DNA from: Physcousia sp015060555 | GTDB lineage: Bacteria > Bacteroidota > Bacteroidia > Bacteroidales > Bacteroidaceae | DNA length: 64,000 bases | Assembly (NCBI GenBank): GCA_015060555.1 | Contig: SUYG01000020.1 | Span: 1-64,000 of the forward strand | Direction: 5' to 3' | Part shown: positions 25,277-35,100 of the stretch, piece by piece | Layout of the letters: every line of letters begins with the position of its first letter | Position numbering within the stretch: the stretch's first letter is position 1 | Made by a program: the position numbers and the translations under genes | Notes under the pieces: generated by a model | The model's input: only the letters and a program-made list of their open reading frames with translations | Told to the model about the DNA's origin: nothing | Databases searched by the model: none

Positions 25277-26566
25277 TTAACCGCCAAAGTTATCGAAGCG
25301 GATCATGTCGTCTTCAACGCCGAGGCTGTGCAGGAGGTCGAGGACGGTCTTGGCCATCATTGGAGGACCGCAGAGGTAGTACTCGCAGTCTTCAGGTGCC
25401 TCATGGGCCTTGAGGTAGGTGTCGCCCATGACGGGAGCCACGAAGCCCGGGGTGTACTTGACTCCAGCAGCATCGGCCTTGGGATCGGGACGGTCGAGAG
25501 CGAGGTGGAAGTGGAAGTTGGGGAAGTCCTTCTCGAGCTGCAGGAAGTCGTCGAGGAAAGGAATCTCCTCCAGCGCACGGGCACCATAGAAGTAGTGCAT
25601 GGGGCGCTTGCGGTCTTCGTCCTTCACGCCGTGGCCCTTGAGCATGTGCATGATCTGAGCACGCAGGGGAGCCATACCGGCACCACCACCGACCCAAATC
25701 ATCTCGCGGCCTGTGCCGTACTGCGGACGGAACTCACCGTAAGGGCCGCTCATGATGACCTTGTCACCGGGCTTGAGGCTGAAGATGTACGAAGAGGCAA
25801 TACCTGGGTTGACATCCATGAAGCCGGGACCCTGCTCCTTCGGCTTGAAGGGAGGCGTGGCGATACGGACGTTGAGGGTGATGATGTCGCCCTCGTCGGG
25901 GTAGTTGGCCATGGAGTAAGCACGGATGGTGGGTTCGGGGTTCTTACACTTGAGCGGGAAGAGGCCGAACTTCTCCCATGCGGGCAGATAGGTGTCGCCG
26001 ATGAGGGACTTGTCGAAGTCCTTGTCGTAGTCGATGCAGTCGAAAGCGGGAATCTTGATCTGAGCGTAGGAGCCGGGCTCGAAGTCCATGTGCTCGCCGG
26101 CAGGCAGAGCCACCTTGTACTCCTTGATGAACGTTGCCACGTTCTTGTTGCCGATGACGGTGCACTCCCACTCCTTGACGCCGAGGACGCTGTCGGGCAC
26201 CTTGATGGCGAGGTCGCCCTTGACCTTGCACTGGCAGCCGAGGCGCCAGTGGTCCTTCTGTTCCTTGCGGGTGAAGTGTCCCTTCTCAGAGTCAAGAATC
26301 TCACCGCCACCTTCTACGACCTGGCATTTGCACTGGCCGCAGGAGCCCTTACCACCACAGGCTGAGGGGAGATAGACACCTTCAGCGGCGAGGGTGGAGA
26401 GCAGGCTGGCACCCTGGGGCACGGACAGCTTGTCCTTGCCATTCATTGTAATCGTGACATTACCACTCGGCGAGAGGTATGCCTTTGCTACAAGCAGAAT
26501 GACGACCAGCGCGATGATAATCACGAGGAAGACCACAATGCTTGTTAAGATTAAAGAAGTATTCAT
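25277..26566 (-). CDS. nqrF: Na+-translocating NADH:quinone reductase subunit F
   Basis: The 429-residue protein has one N-terminal membrane helix (residues 7-28), a [2Fe-2S] ferredoxin domain with C70, C76, C79 and C111 (CGGKGSCGQC, then LGCQC), an FAD-binding motif (RAYSMANYP) and an NAD-binding part (GGGAGMAPLRAQ, YLCGPPMM). It takes electrons from NADH and passes them into the membrane complex that pumps sodium out of the cell. It is the last gene of the operon. Length and motifs are those of the family. Confidence 0.97.
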   Translation of the reverse strand: MNTSLILTSIVVFLVIIIALVVILLVAKAYLSPSGNVTITMNGKDKLSVPQGASLLSTLAAEGVYLPSACGGKGSCGQCKCQVVEGGGEILDSEKGHFTRKEQKDHWRLGCQCKVKGDLAIKVPDSVLGVKEWECTVIGNKNVATFIKEYKVALPAGEHMDFEPGSYAQIKIPAFDCIDYDKDFDKSLIGDTYLPAWEKFGLFPLKCKNPEPTIRAYSMANYPDEGDIITLNVRIATPPFKPKEQGPGFMDVNPGIASSYIFSLKPGDKVIMSGPYGEFRPQYGTGREMIWVGGGAGMAPLRAQIMHMLKGHGVKDEDRKRPMHYFYGARALEEIPFLDDFLQLEKDFPNFHFHLALDRPDPKADAAGVKYTPGFVAPVMGDTYLKAHEAPEDCEYYLCGPPMMAKTVLDLLHSLGVEDDMIRFDNFGG

Positions 26567-26570
26567 AATG

Positions 26571-26729
26571 ACAGACCCACCCCCTTGCCCCTCCCTTGTA
26601 GGGAGGGGAGTAGAATGTATTGACTACTGGAAGGTTATTAGGGTCATTTCTTTAATGTGAATGATTAATTGTTCTTATTTCTCAAAAGTAACCACTCCCT
26701 CCCTACAAGGGAGGGTGAGGGGTGGGTCT
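26571..26729. repeat. Composite inverted repeat 5 between nqrE and nqrF
   Basis: Arms of about 37 bp (26571-26607 and 26693-26729) both contain CAGACCCACCCC and CTCCCTTGTAGGGAGG in opposite orientation, with the inner CCCTCCC/GGGAGGG part palindromic itself. The spacer is about 85 nt. This is the CCCTCCC-type repeat that also appears inside the ABC-F gene. Confidence 0.9.
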
Positions 26730-26730
26730 G

Positions 26731-27357
26731 TTAGAGATTTAATCCGCTGAAGCACATGAAAGCCATGGCCATCAGGCCGACGGTGATGAACGTAATGCCG
26801 AGACCCTGCAGGGGCTTGGGCACATCGGTGTAGGCCATCTTCTCGCGAATGGCTGCCAGGCAGGTGATAGCCAACAGCCAGCCGATACCGGAACCAAGGG
26901 CGTAGGCCACAGCATCCCAGATGCCGGTGATGGCCTGGGAGTTGGTGTCGGGCATGGTGATGCGCTGCTGCATGAACAGCGAGGCACCCATGATGGCGCA
27001 GTTCACAGCAATCAGGGGGAGGAAGATACCGAGGGCAGCATACAGCGAGGGGCTGAAGCGCTCGACAATCATCTCCACCAGCTGCACGATAGCGGCAATC
27101 ACGGCGATGAAGAGGATGAATGACAGGAAGCTCAGGTCAACGCCCTCCACCAAACAGTTGGGGCCGAGGACATAGACTTGCAACAGGTAGTCAACGGGAA
27201 CGGTGATGAGCAGCACAAAGGTGACTGCCACGCCGAGGCCGAGAGCGGTCTTCACGGTCTTGGACACGGCCAGATAAGAGCACATACCCAGGAAGAACGC
27301 GAAAATCATATTGTCCACAAAGATGGAGCGGACGAATAGGCTTAATAGATGTTCCAT
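26731..27357 (-). CDS. nqrE: Na+-NQR subunit E
   Basis: This 208-residue membrane protein has six predicted helices. Its start MEHLLSLFVRSIFVDNMIFAFF... and the FFLGMCSYLAVSK segment are characteristic of NqrE; the cysteine there (C26 region) and the one in ANSxxVNCAIMG-like VNCAIMGASLF help bind the intramembrane iron centre shared with NqrD. It is homologous to NqrD and to RnfA. It lies between nqrD and nqrF, each gap filled by a repeat element. Confidence 0.96.
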   Translation of the reverse strand: MEHLLSLFVRSIFVDNMIFAFFLGMCSYLAVSKTVKTALGLGVAVTFVLLITVPVDYLLQVYVLGPNCLVEGVDLSFLSFILFIAVIAAIVQLVEMIVERFSPSLYAALGIFLPLIAVNCAIMGASLFMQQRITMPDTNSQAITGIWDAVAYALGSGIGWLLAITCLAAIREKMAYTDVPKPLQGLGITFITVGLMAMAFMCFSGLNL

Positions 27358-27365
27358 ATTCTTTA

Positions 27366-27464
27366 AGTGAAAAGTTTAAGAGTGAAAAGTGAAAAATAAG
27401 GATTACTTCAATATCTTGAGGAGAAACTTATATTTTTCACTCTTTCATTTTTCATTTTTCATTT
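27366..27464. repeat. Composite inverted repeat 6 between nqrD and nqrE
   Basis: The left arm (27366-27397) repeats AGTGAAAA and the right arm (27431-27464) repeats TTTTTCAT/TTTTCACT, its complement, around a spacer of about 33 nt. The unit is the same as in 23590-23668 and in the GH115 insertion. Confidence 0.88.
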
Positions 27465-28086
27465 ATTGTAACTCCTTGTTATATGCTCTGTGTGCCCAGA
27501 GGACGCAGCCGACGAGGATCAGGGACATCGCGGGCATGGTCATCATACCGTTGTTCACATAACCGTGGTCGTAGCACCACTGCGGAACAACCTGGAAGCC
27601 GAGCAGCGTGCCGGCGCCGAGGAGTTCACGGAAGAAGCCTACGATGACGAGGATGATGGCGTAGCCGATGCCGTTGCCAATACCGTCGAGGAACGAAGGC
27701 CAGGGCTTGTTCATCATAGCAAAAGCCTCGAGGCGACCCATGAGGATACAGTTGGTGATGATCAGACCGACATAGACAGAGAGCTGTACGCTGACGTCAT
27801 AGGCGAAGGCCTTCAGCACCTGGCTGACGATGGTCACCAGCGCTGCTACCACCACCAGCTGCACGATGATACGGATGCGGTTGGGGATGGAATTGCGGAT
27901 GAGAGAGATAATCAAGTTGGAGAAGGCGGTGATGATGGTCACGGAAAGACCCATCACGATGGCAGGCTCGAGCTGAGCCGTCACAGCCAAGGCCGAGCAG
28001 ATACCGAGCACCTGCACCACCACGGGGTTGTTCAGGTTCAGCGGGCTGATCAGTGCCTCCTTATTTGCTTTGGATAACATACTCAT
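27463..28086 (-). CDS. nqrD: Na+-NQR subunit D
   Basis: The 207-residue protein has six predicted membrane helices. The segments NPVVVQVLGICSALAVT and IITNCILMGRLEAFAM are typical; their cysteines are the NqrD ligands to the intramembrane iron centre formed with NqrE. It takes part in electron transfer across the membrane. Its last codons overlap the right arm of the repeat upstream of nqrE. Confidence 0.96.
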   Translation of the reverse strand: MSMLSKANKEALISPLNLNNPVVVQVLGICSALAVTAQLEPAIVMGLSVTIITAFSNLIISLIRNSIPNRIRIIVQLVVVAALVTIVSQVLKAFAYDVSVQLSVYVGLIITNCILMGRLEAFAMMNKPWPSFLDGIGNGIGYAIILVIVGFFRELLGAGTLLGFQVVPQWCYDHGYVNNGMMTMPAMSLILVGCVLWAHRAYNKELQ

Positions 28087-28130
28087 AATAGTAATGTACG
28101 ATTTTACGATTTACAATTTACTATTTATTA
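28087..28130. repeat. Short-unit repeat between nqrC and nqrD
   Basis: ACGATTTTACGATTTACAATTTACTATTT-like units of 8-9 nt occupy the 41-nt gap and run into the nqrC stop codon. Only one arm is present. The same words occur before nqrC (29315-29350) and nqrB. Confidence 0.75.
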
Positions 28131-29306
28131 CTTGTGGCCACAGCATGCCTTGTTGCCATCGCAACCGGGCTTCCCGCAGGAACCACTCTTGTCACATTTG
28201 CCGTTCTTGCAGCAGTTGCTGCCGCTTTGGCACTTAGGAGCCTCTGCCTTTTCAGGGCAGCCACCGCAGCCCTGCTGAGCTTTGGGACAACCCTCGTGCT
28301 GTCCGCAGCCCTCGTGCTTCTTCTCGCAGGGAGCAGCCTTCTCGCAGCAGGCGCAAGGGCATTCTTCGCGAGCGCAGCACTTCGCATCGGATGCACAGTT
28401 GCAGGCTGCATCGCCACAGCTGCCGTCCTTGCAAGCGCAGACCTTCTTCTCGGCGCATTTGCAATCGGGCTTCTCGCAGCACTTCTGAGCATTCTTGCAG
28501 CTTCCAGCAGGCTTGCCAGCACCGAGAGCATCGACATACTGCTGGATACCGCTGAGCACCATTTCGCCAACACCCTTGGAGGTGAGGGTTGCACCGGTGA
28601 CGCCGTCAATCTGAGTCTCGGCTTCACTGGCACCTTTCTTCACAACGGTGAGGGCCACCTTGCCATCAGCGCCCATCACAGGACGACCGATGAACTGGCT
28701 CTGGAACTTCTCCTCCTTGATGAGGGCACCGAGACCGGCGGTCTCGCTCTCATGGTCGAAGTAAGCACCGAGGACCTTCTGGAAGTCGGGCGTCACAGCC
28801 ACATAACCCCAGAGGCCACCCCAGAGGCCGCGACCTTTCAAGGGCAGGACAAGGGCTTCGTCGCCAGCGGCGGTCTTAGCCTTATAGACAGGGAACTTCT
28901 CGCCAATCTCCTTGGTCTCGACCTCGAAGGCACCGCCTTCGGTGACATGACCGTCGGGAGTGACGACGCATGTCTCCTGAATCAATTCGTCGAACTTCGC
29001 TTCCACGTCGCTCTTGGCGATGCCGCGAACGTTGAGGGAAGCAAGAATCTGTTTCTTCTTATCGATAGCCACGTTGGCATCCTGAGCAGGCTTCAGCGCG
29101 CTGCTGACGAAGGCCAACAGGAAGGCTACGAGCACCACCATTACGGCTGCATAGCAGATGGTATAGACATTGCCGTTGGTGTTAATGCCCTTGGACTTCA
29201 CCTCGGAGAGATGTGAAGTGTCAGCACCGCAGATAGGGCACTTGTCGGGCATGGATGCGGCCTCAAAGGTCTGACCGCACTGACTGCATATAAATTTCTT
29301 TGCCAT
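28128..29306 (-). CDS. nqrC: Na+-NQR subunit C with zinc-ribbon-like N-terminus and cysteine-rich tail
   Basis: At 392 residues it is far longer than usual NqrC (about 230-260). Residues 5-26 (FICSQCGQTF ... CPICG) form two CxxC pairs, as in rubredoxin-like or zinc-ribbon domains. One membrane helix follows (about 47-67), then the periplasmic FMN domain with DGVTGATLTSKGV, whose threonine carries covalent FMN in the family. Residues 264-392 are an added tail with 29 cysteines, many in CC, CxC and CxxC form, rich in K, E and G. It resembles a metallothionein. If exported with the FMN domain it would be periplasmic. Function of the tail is unknown. The position between nqrB and nqrD is canonical. 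Confidence 0.93.
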   Translation of the reverse strand: MAKKFICSQCGQTFEAASMPDKCPICGADTSHLSEVKSKGINTNGNVYTICYAAVMVVLVAFLLAFVSSALKPAQDANVAIDKKKQILASLNVRGIAKSDVEAKFDELIQETCVVTPDGHVTEGGAFEVETKEIGEKFPVYKAKTAAGDEALVLPLKGRGLWGGLWGYVAVTPDFQKVLGAYFDHESETAGLGALIKEEKFQSQFIGRPVMGADGKVALTVVKKGASEAETQIDGVTGATLTSKGVGEMVLSGIQQYVDALGAGKPAGSCKNAQKCCEKPDCKCAEKKVCACKDGSCGDAACNCASDAKCCAREECPCACCEKAAPCEKKHEGCGQHEGCPKAQQGCGGCPEKAEAPKCQSGSNCCKNGKCDKSGSCGKPGCDGNKACCGHK

Positions 29307-29314
29307 AATCTAAT

Positions 29315-29388
29315 TTGACGATTTTACGATTTACGATTTTACGATTTACTTTTCATTTGTACAATTGTAAATTGTCCAATTGTCAAAT
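29315..29388. repeat. Composite repeat between nqrB and nqrC
   Basis: ACGATTTT/ACGATTTA units (29315-29350) are followed by GTACAATTGTAAATTGTCC and CAATTGTCAAAT, which are partly complementary to the first words. It is a weaker case of the inverted plan. Confidence 0.7.
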
Positions 29389-30549
29389 CTTTGCACGCTT
29401 GGCGCGACGGCTGATGTTACGGCTGACGAAGCAGTAGTCGATGAGCGGAGCAAAGAGGTTCATCAGCAGGATGGCAAGCATCATGCCCTCGGGGTAACCG
29501 GGGTTGAGCACACGTACAGTGACGGCCACGAAGCCAATGAGGAAACCATAGATCCACTTACCGCCTTCCGTGCGGGCAGAGGTGACAGGGTCGGTAGCCA
29601 TGAAGACGGCACCAAAGCAGAAGCCACCGAGCACGAGGTGCTGCACAGCATCGAGGGGCGAGAGGCCGAGGGCGTTGTAGAGCCAACCCGTGCAGGCACC
29701 GCCTACGAACACGCTGAGCATGGTCTTCCAGCTGGCAACACCAGTCCACAGCAGCAGGCAGGCGCCAAGGGCAATGGCAATGACGCTGGTCTCGCCGATG
29801 GAACCGGGGATGAGACCGATGATCTGGTCGCTGAGAGAGGTGCTGAGGGCACTGGCGCCGGCGGCAATCTCACCCAACGGGGTTGCAGCTGAGAACGTGT
29901 CGGGCACATCGAAGCCGAGGCCCCAGATAGCGTTCTGAGCCACCCAGACGGAGTCGTCGCCCGTCATGCTGGAGGGATAAGAGAAAAAGAGGAACGCGCG
30001 CGTGATGAGGGCGACGTTGAAGATGTTCATACCTGTGCCACCGAAAATCTCCTTGGCGAAGATGACGGAGAAGGCCACGGCGATGGCGAGCATCCACAAC
30101 GGCGTGTTCACGGGGATAATCATCGGGATGATGATACCCGAGACGAGGAAGCCTTCCTGGATTTCCTCGTTCTTCCACTGCGCAACGGTGAACTCAATGC
30201 CGAGGCCGACCACATAGCTGACAATCAGCTTGGGCAGCACGGCCAGGAAGCCAAACCAGAACATGCCCCAGAAGGTGGCATTCTCCAGTTGACCGGCAGC
30301 GAGCGCGTTCTGATAACCTACGTTATACATTCCGAAGAGCAACGCAGGCACAAGCGCGATGACAACGAGCGACATGATGCGCTTGCTGTCGATGGCATCG
30401 TGGATGTGTGTTCCGCCAACGCGCGCCGTGGTGTTGGGCACGAAGGCAAACGTGTCGAAGCCATCATAAAGCGAACGGAAGGCGTGGAGCTTGCCACCCT
30501 CCTCGAAGTTCGGCTTTATCTTGTCGAAAAATTTTCTTATTGCATTCAT
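29383..30549 (-). CDS. nqrB: Na+-NQR subunit B
   Basis: The 388-residue membrane protein has about ten helices. Motifs of the family include the HDAIDSKRIM region, GLGIEFTVAQWKNEEIQEGF, EIFGGTGMNIFNVALITRAFLFFSYP and FSAATPLGE, whose threonine corresponds to the covalent FMN site. MATDPVTSARTEGGKWIYG near the end is highly conserved. NqrB forms the sodium channel core with NqrD/E. It follows nqrA, separated by a repeat element. Confidence 0.96.
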   Translation of the reverse strand: MNAIRKFFDKIKPNFEEGGKLHAFRSLYDGFDTFAFVPNTTARVGGTHIHDAIDSKRIMSLVVIALVPALLFGMYNVGYQNALAAGQLENATFWGMFWFGFLAVLPKLIVSYVVGLGIEFTVAQWKNEEIQEGFLVSGIIIPMIIPVNTPLWMLAIAVAFSVIFAKEIFGGTGMNIFNVALITRAFLFFSYPSSMTGDDSVWVAQNAIWGLGFDVPDTFSAATPLGEIAAGASALSTSLSDQIIGLIPGSIGETSVIAIALGACLLLWTGVASWKTMLSVFVGGACTGWLYNALGLSPLDAVQHLVLGGFCFGAVFMATDPVTSARTEGGKWIYGFLIGFVAVTVRVLNPGYPEGMMLAILLMNLFAPLIDYCFVSRNISRRAKRAKI

Positions 30550-30553
30550 AATG

Positions 30554-30648
30554 TAATTTTACGATTTAACAATTTACAATTTTACAATTGGGCTGCGCCT
30601 TTTGGGAACAGACAATTGTCCAATTGTAAATCGTCCAATTGTCCAATT
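30554..30648. repeat. Composite inverted repeat 7 between nqrA and nqrB
   Basis: The left arm (30554-30590) carries ACGATTTAACAATTTAC and TTTTACAATTG; the right arm (30612-30648) carries CAATTGTCCAATTGTAAA and TCGTCCAATTGTCCAAT. They are mutually complementary at the level of units around the centre GGGCTGCGCC. The right arm reaches the nqrA stop codon. Confidence 0.82.
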
Positions 30649-31976
30649 TATGCGTTCTCTTTTCTAAGGATATCCAATCCCTCGCGCACAATGCGTTGCA
30701 ATTCCAGTTTTGAACTATCCACGAACTCGGCAATGGCGAAGTCCTCGGGAGCCACCTCGTAGATGCCAAGGGCTTCCTGACGGTCGATGTCACCGGCGAT
30801 GATAGCCTTCACAAGATAGCCGGCATAGATGTCCATGGGGAACACACGGTCGTATTCACCCGACATAATCATGTGGCGCTCGCCACCCTTGATGCGGGCA
30901 TCCAGCTCGTACTCGGCCTTCTTAGGACGCAGCCAGCTGAAATAGCTGCGGCTGGTGCTGAACTCCTTGAAGCGGGGAGCAATCCAGCCGAGCATCTCAT
31001 AGACATCATCACCTTCGGGAATCACAGTGACCTCCGTGGCGTGAGCTGCAAGCCAGCCTTTCTTGGATGTCTTCACACCCACCATGGGGTTGCCGTTGAT
31101 GATGCGCAGGCTCTTGCTTTCGTCGATCTGTCCGGCAAGGATAGATTTGATGGGCTGTCCCACGAGCGTCTTGGCGTACTTGGGAGCCTTCACCTCGGAA
31201 CCGGCGACGGCGATGGTGCGAGTAAAGTCCACCTTACCTGTCAGCACCAGACGGCCGATGAAGATGACTTCCTCAGCACCCAGCGTCCACACGACTTCGC
31301 CCTTGTTGATGGGATCTACGTGGTTAATCTGAACGCCCACGTTGCCTGCAGGAGCAGGACCGTCGAACACGGTGATGGTGCAGTCTTTGGCGGCGGTCAG
31401 CGCCTGCGCCTTCTGTTGCTTGCTGATACCAAGGTTCACCTTGGCAATCTTAGCCAGCAAAGAGAGACCTGCCTGCCACTCCTTCTCCTGTCCCTGCAGG
31501 ACATACTCGAAGTCAGCAGCCAGTGGCATTGAGTTGAATGCGCTCACGAAGATCGCCTTGGGCTTGTCCTCGGGATTCGCCACCACGTCGTAAGGACGCA
31601 TACGGAAGAACCCGAACAAGCCGCTTTCGAGCAGAAGCTTCAGAGGCTCCTTCTCTGTGAAGGAGGCTGCTGTCTGCTTGCCGTCGGCATCTACGCGCAC
31701 GCTCATCACCTTACGGCGTTCTCCGCGCTCCACGAGAGCGACGGTACCACTGACAGGCGAAACGAACTTCACTTCGGGATGGCTCTTGTCCACAAACAAG
31801 GCATCCCCGACCTTGACAGCATCCCCTTCTTTGACAACGACCTTGGGTTTCATGCCACAGAAATCATCGGGGACCAGCGCATACTGACCCTCGACCTTCG
31901 TCTGCATGGTTTCCAAGTTCGCTTTGCCCTTCAGGTTTAGGTCGAGGCCTTTGCGTAACTTGATTACATTTGCCAT
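30648..31976 (-). CDS. nqrA: Na+-NQR subunit A
   Basis: The ATG at 31976 gives MANVIKLRKGLDLNLKG, the family N-terminus, and 442 residues; the frame is open further upstream but that part overlaps the promoter region. Other family segments are ALVPDDFCGMKPKVVVKEGD, VSPVSGTV, SAFNSMPLAADFEY and RPKKAEYELD. NqrA is the cytoplasmic quinone-associated subunit. It is the first gene of nqrABCDEF. Confidence 0.95.
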   Translation of the reverse strand: MANVIKLRKGLDLNLKGKANLETMQTKVEGQYALVPDDFCGMKPKVVVKEGDAVKVGDALFVDKSHPEVKFVSPVSGTVALVERGERRKVMSVRVDADGKQTAASFTEKEPLKLLLESGLFGFFRMRPYDVVANPEDKPKAIFVSAFNSMPLAADFEYVLQGQEKEWQAGLSLLAKIAKVNLGISKQQKAQALTAAKDCTITVFDGPAPAGNVGVQINHVDPINKGEVVWTLGAEEVIFIGRLVLTGKVDFTRTIAVAGSEVKAPKYAKTLVGQPIKSILAGQIDESKSLRIINGNPMVGVKTSKKGWLAAHATEVTVIPEGDDVYEMLGWIAPRFKEFSTSRSYFSWLRPKKAEYELDARIKGGERHMIMSGEYDRVFPMDIYAGYLVKAIIAGDIDRQEALGIYEVAPEDFAIAEFVDSSKLELQRIVREGLDILRKENA

Positions 31977-32017
31977 ATAAAATAAGTATGAATAAATGGT
32001 TTTAGCAAAAAACTGCG

Positions 32018-32025
32018 CAAAATTA
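32018..32025 (-). promoter_or_regulatory. -7 box of the nqr operon
   Basis: On the minus strand this reads TAATTTTG, a TAnnTTTG box, 42 nt before the nqrA start codon. It lies back to back with the promoter of the TamB-like gene. Confidence 0.65.
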
Positions 32026-32065
32026 AAGAAAAAACACCAATCACGACGCATAAACGGCCAACAAT

Positions 32066-32097
32066 TTTGCTTAGGACACAAAAAAACACTACTTTTG
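32066..32097 (+). promoter_or_regulatory. -33/-7 promoter of the TamB-like gene
   Basis: TTTG at 32066-32069 and TACTTTTG at 32090-32097 are separated by 20 nt, the expected spacing of Bacteroidota sigma-ABfr promoters. It sets the transcript start near 32104, downstream of the first possible TTG start at 32067. Confidence 0.7.
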
Positions 32098-32147
32098 CTC
32101 TCACAAATCGCAACAGAACCATCAAAACGCTGCGACATATCATCCGC

Positions 32148-35100
32148 TTGACGGTATATTTGTTCTTGGGACTATACCTCGGGCTGTGGCTGTTCACGAT
32201 CTCTCCAGTGTGTCAACGCTGGTTAGCCGGGAAGGCCTCTGATGTGCTCTCTGAAGAGCTGGGCTCTCATGTCGAGATAGGCAATGCACGACTGGGGCTC
32301 TTCAACCGCGTAGTGCTCGATGACATACTCCTTCTGGACCAACAAGCTGACACCCTCCTCGCCGCAACACGTGCCAGCACGAAAATAGACCTGCTGGAAC
32401 TCACCCAAGGGCGCATACGCATCGGCAGCGTGCAGCTCTTCGGTTACGACATTCGTCTGCATCGCCCCACATGGGATGCACCCTATAACTTCCAGTTTAT
32501 CATTGATCGCTTTGCCTCAAAGGACACCACTTCTACCCCACTCGACTTAGCCATCTCCAGTATCATCATCCGTCGCGGACGACTCTCTCACGACATCGAC
32601 AGTGTCCCCCTTACCGACCACTTCTCACCCGCCCATTTGCATTTTACGGATCTGAATCTAAAGGCCAGTGTCAGCGACCTTACTAATGAACGTTGCAAAT
32701 TGGAAATCAACGAATTTAATTTTAAAGAATCAAGAAGTGGTTTAACCGTAAATGATTTCCGTGCCAATTTGTGGGGCGACCGTCGGAATGTGCAGCTCAC
32801 GAACCTATGGATGAGCTTGCCGAACTCCACTATTACCATCCCGGCCATCAGCATCAGTAATGGATTCACGCGATGGTTGGAGAACAATGTCATCTTCCAT
32901 ATTCGCGGTGAGGTGACACCTTCAGATCTGGCTCCTTTTGACCAACGTCTTCAACGTTTCCAGCAACCCATTCACCTCACCTTACAAGGTCGAAAGCGAG
33001 CAGAAGGAGTCCTTCTTCAGCGCTTGTTGCTCAGTGGCAAGGGCCTCTCCATCGAGGCGAAGGCAGAGGCCCGGCTGCAGGCGTCCGCCGACAGCAGCGC
33101 TTCCATCAAGCTTGCCAGTTGGCATGCCACACTGCCGCATTGCTACGTCCGTCAGGCTTTCTATCAACCCATACTGGAGACGCTGAGCGCTATGGAGCCC
33201 CAGCCGATTCTCCCTGCTTCAACCGCCAATATGCTGAGTAAGATCGGAGACATCAGTCTGACGTGTGAAGCCTCGGGCAGCACATTAAGACAGTTCATCA
33301 CAGCAAGCGTGAAGGCGCACACCGCCATCGGCGGCATTGAAGCCCGGGGCGACTTGCAGGCCCAAGACAAGTTCAACATTCAGGCCGAAACCACTAGTGT
33401 CCTCATCGGCAAGCTCCTGGGCCAGGATAGCGGCATCCCTGTTGACAACATCACCCTCATAGCCAACGCCAGTGGTAGCATCCGGCAGCGACAGCTACAG
33501 GGAACGGCCACCCTCAAGAACCTCGTTCTCAAGGAGACGCAGCTAAGCGCCGTGGAGACACGCTTTACACTCTCGCCTTATCATTTGAATGCCTTCGTTA
33601 ATGTTGAAGACGACGAGTACGACCTGCAACTGTCCACCGACCTGCGCAGCCAGAAGGAGATGAACCTGACGGCCGAAGCATTGGAGCATATAGAAGGTCA
33701 TATAGGATTAGATCGTGTGCGCGTGCGACGCGATGAGAAGAACTATGAGCTCAACAGCCTCCACTTCTCCACCGCCAACGACGATCGCGGCCACCATATT
33801 CTCGTCAGCGGTGACTTCATCGATGCCCATGCCGACGGACGTTTCAATTACGCCAGCATCGTCCCTGCTGTCCGCCAAAGGCTGCATCAGGCACTTCCCT
33901 CGCTCATCAGTGCCCCCCAAACCACGGGTGCTGAACCCAATGAGCAAGTCACCTTCTCCATACATCTGTGGAACACAACCCAACTGCTCTCGCTGGCCGA
34001 CATTCCTCTGCGTCTGCCCGAACCCGGGTATATCGAGGGTGAACTCAACACATCAAAGAGCGAGTTCGCTGTGATGGCCGACTTCCCACATCTTGAATAC
34101 GGTTCCGAGGACCTGCGCGCCGTCAGTATGCTGGCGCGTCAAGAAGGGGACAGCATCCTGTCCTTTGTAACCCTGCAGCGAATGATGGAACTGGGGCCTA
34201 TGGACCTCTCCGTGCTCGCCGAAGGCAAGAACGACAGGTTGAACACCACCTTTGCCTGGGACGACCACAATATACCTGCCGAGCGTGGCGAACTGACCAC
34301 TTCTACCCTCTTCTTCAAGGACCAGGAGAACCACCTTGGCGCCGACATCCGCATTCTGCCCACGGACATCGTCATCTCCGACACTGTCTGGAATGTGAAT
34401 GAAGCCCGCGTGAAGTATGACAAAGGCGTCGTTGATGTCAACGGATTCCGTATTGCTCAGGGTGGACGCCATTTGCGCGTTGATGGTCGCGTTTCTGACA
34501 ATCCTGCAGACACGCTCTATGCCGACCTGCGCAGCATCAAGCTGGAATATGTGTTTGGCATCATTGACTTCCACGATGTAGAATTCGAGGGACAGGCCAC
34601 GGGCAAGGTGAAGGTCCACGATATCTTCAAGGATATCGCCGTGGATGCCGACCTGCATGTTGATGACCTGATTCTCAACGGCGGACTATTGGGCGAAGCA
34701 CAGGTGCTTGGAGGCTTCGGGCGCAAGGACGATCGCGCCATCGACCTTGATATCCTCATCCGCGAGCCTTTGCGGGGCGAGTTCAGCACCGTCCGTGGTA
34801 TCGTCAAGCCCGGTCATGAGCCGGGACGCGGTTTGGATCTCGACATACGAGCGAACTACCTGAACACCTATTTCATCAACTACTTCACCGAGGGCATCTT
34901 CAACAACATGCAGGGACGCGCCACCGGCTATGCTCATCTCTATGGGCCATTCAAGCAATTGGACCTCGAAGGCAAGTTGGTGCTGGACACGTTGGATGTG
35001 GGCATCGACGTGCTTGGCACGCGCTTCCACACCTACGGCGGCGACAGCATTCTCCTCTTCCCCGGAGGAATCCGCATCCCCGATGCACAGATCTACGACC

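Noticed and set aside
25220..26365. Open frame of 381 codons on the plus strand
   Set aside because: It is antisense to nqrF, whose Fe-S, FAD and NAD motifs are clear; the frame shows no domain.
26571..26729. Possible invertible promoter flanked by inverted repeats
   Set aside because: The arms would suit a recombinase, but the segment between them has no convincing TAnnTTTG promoter toward nqrF, lies inside an operon, and no invertase gene is in the window. Paired reads in both orientations would reopen the question.
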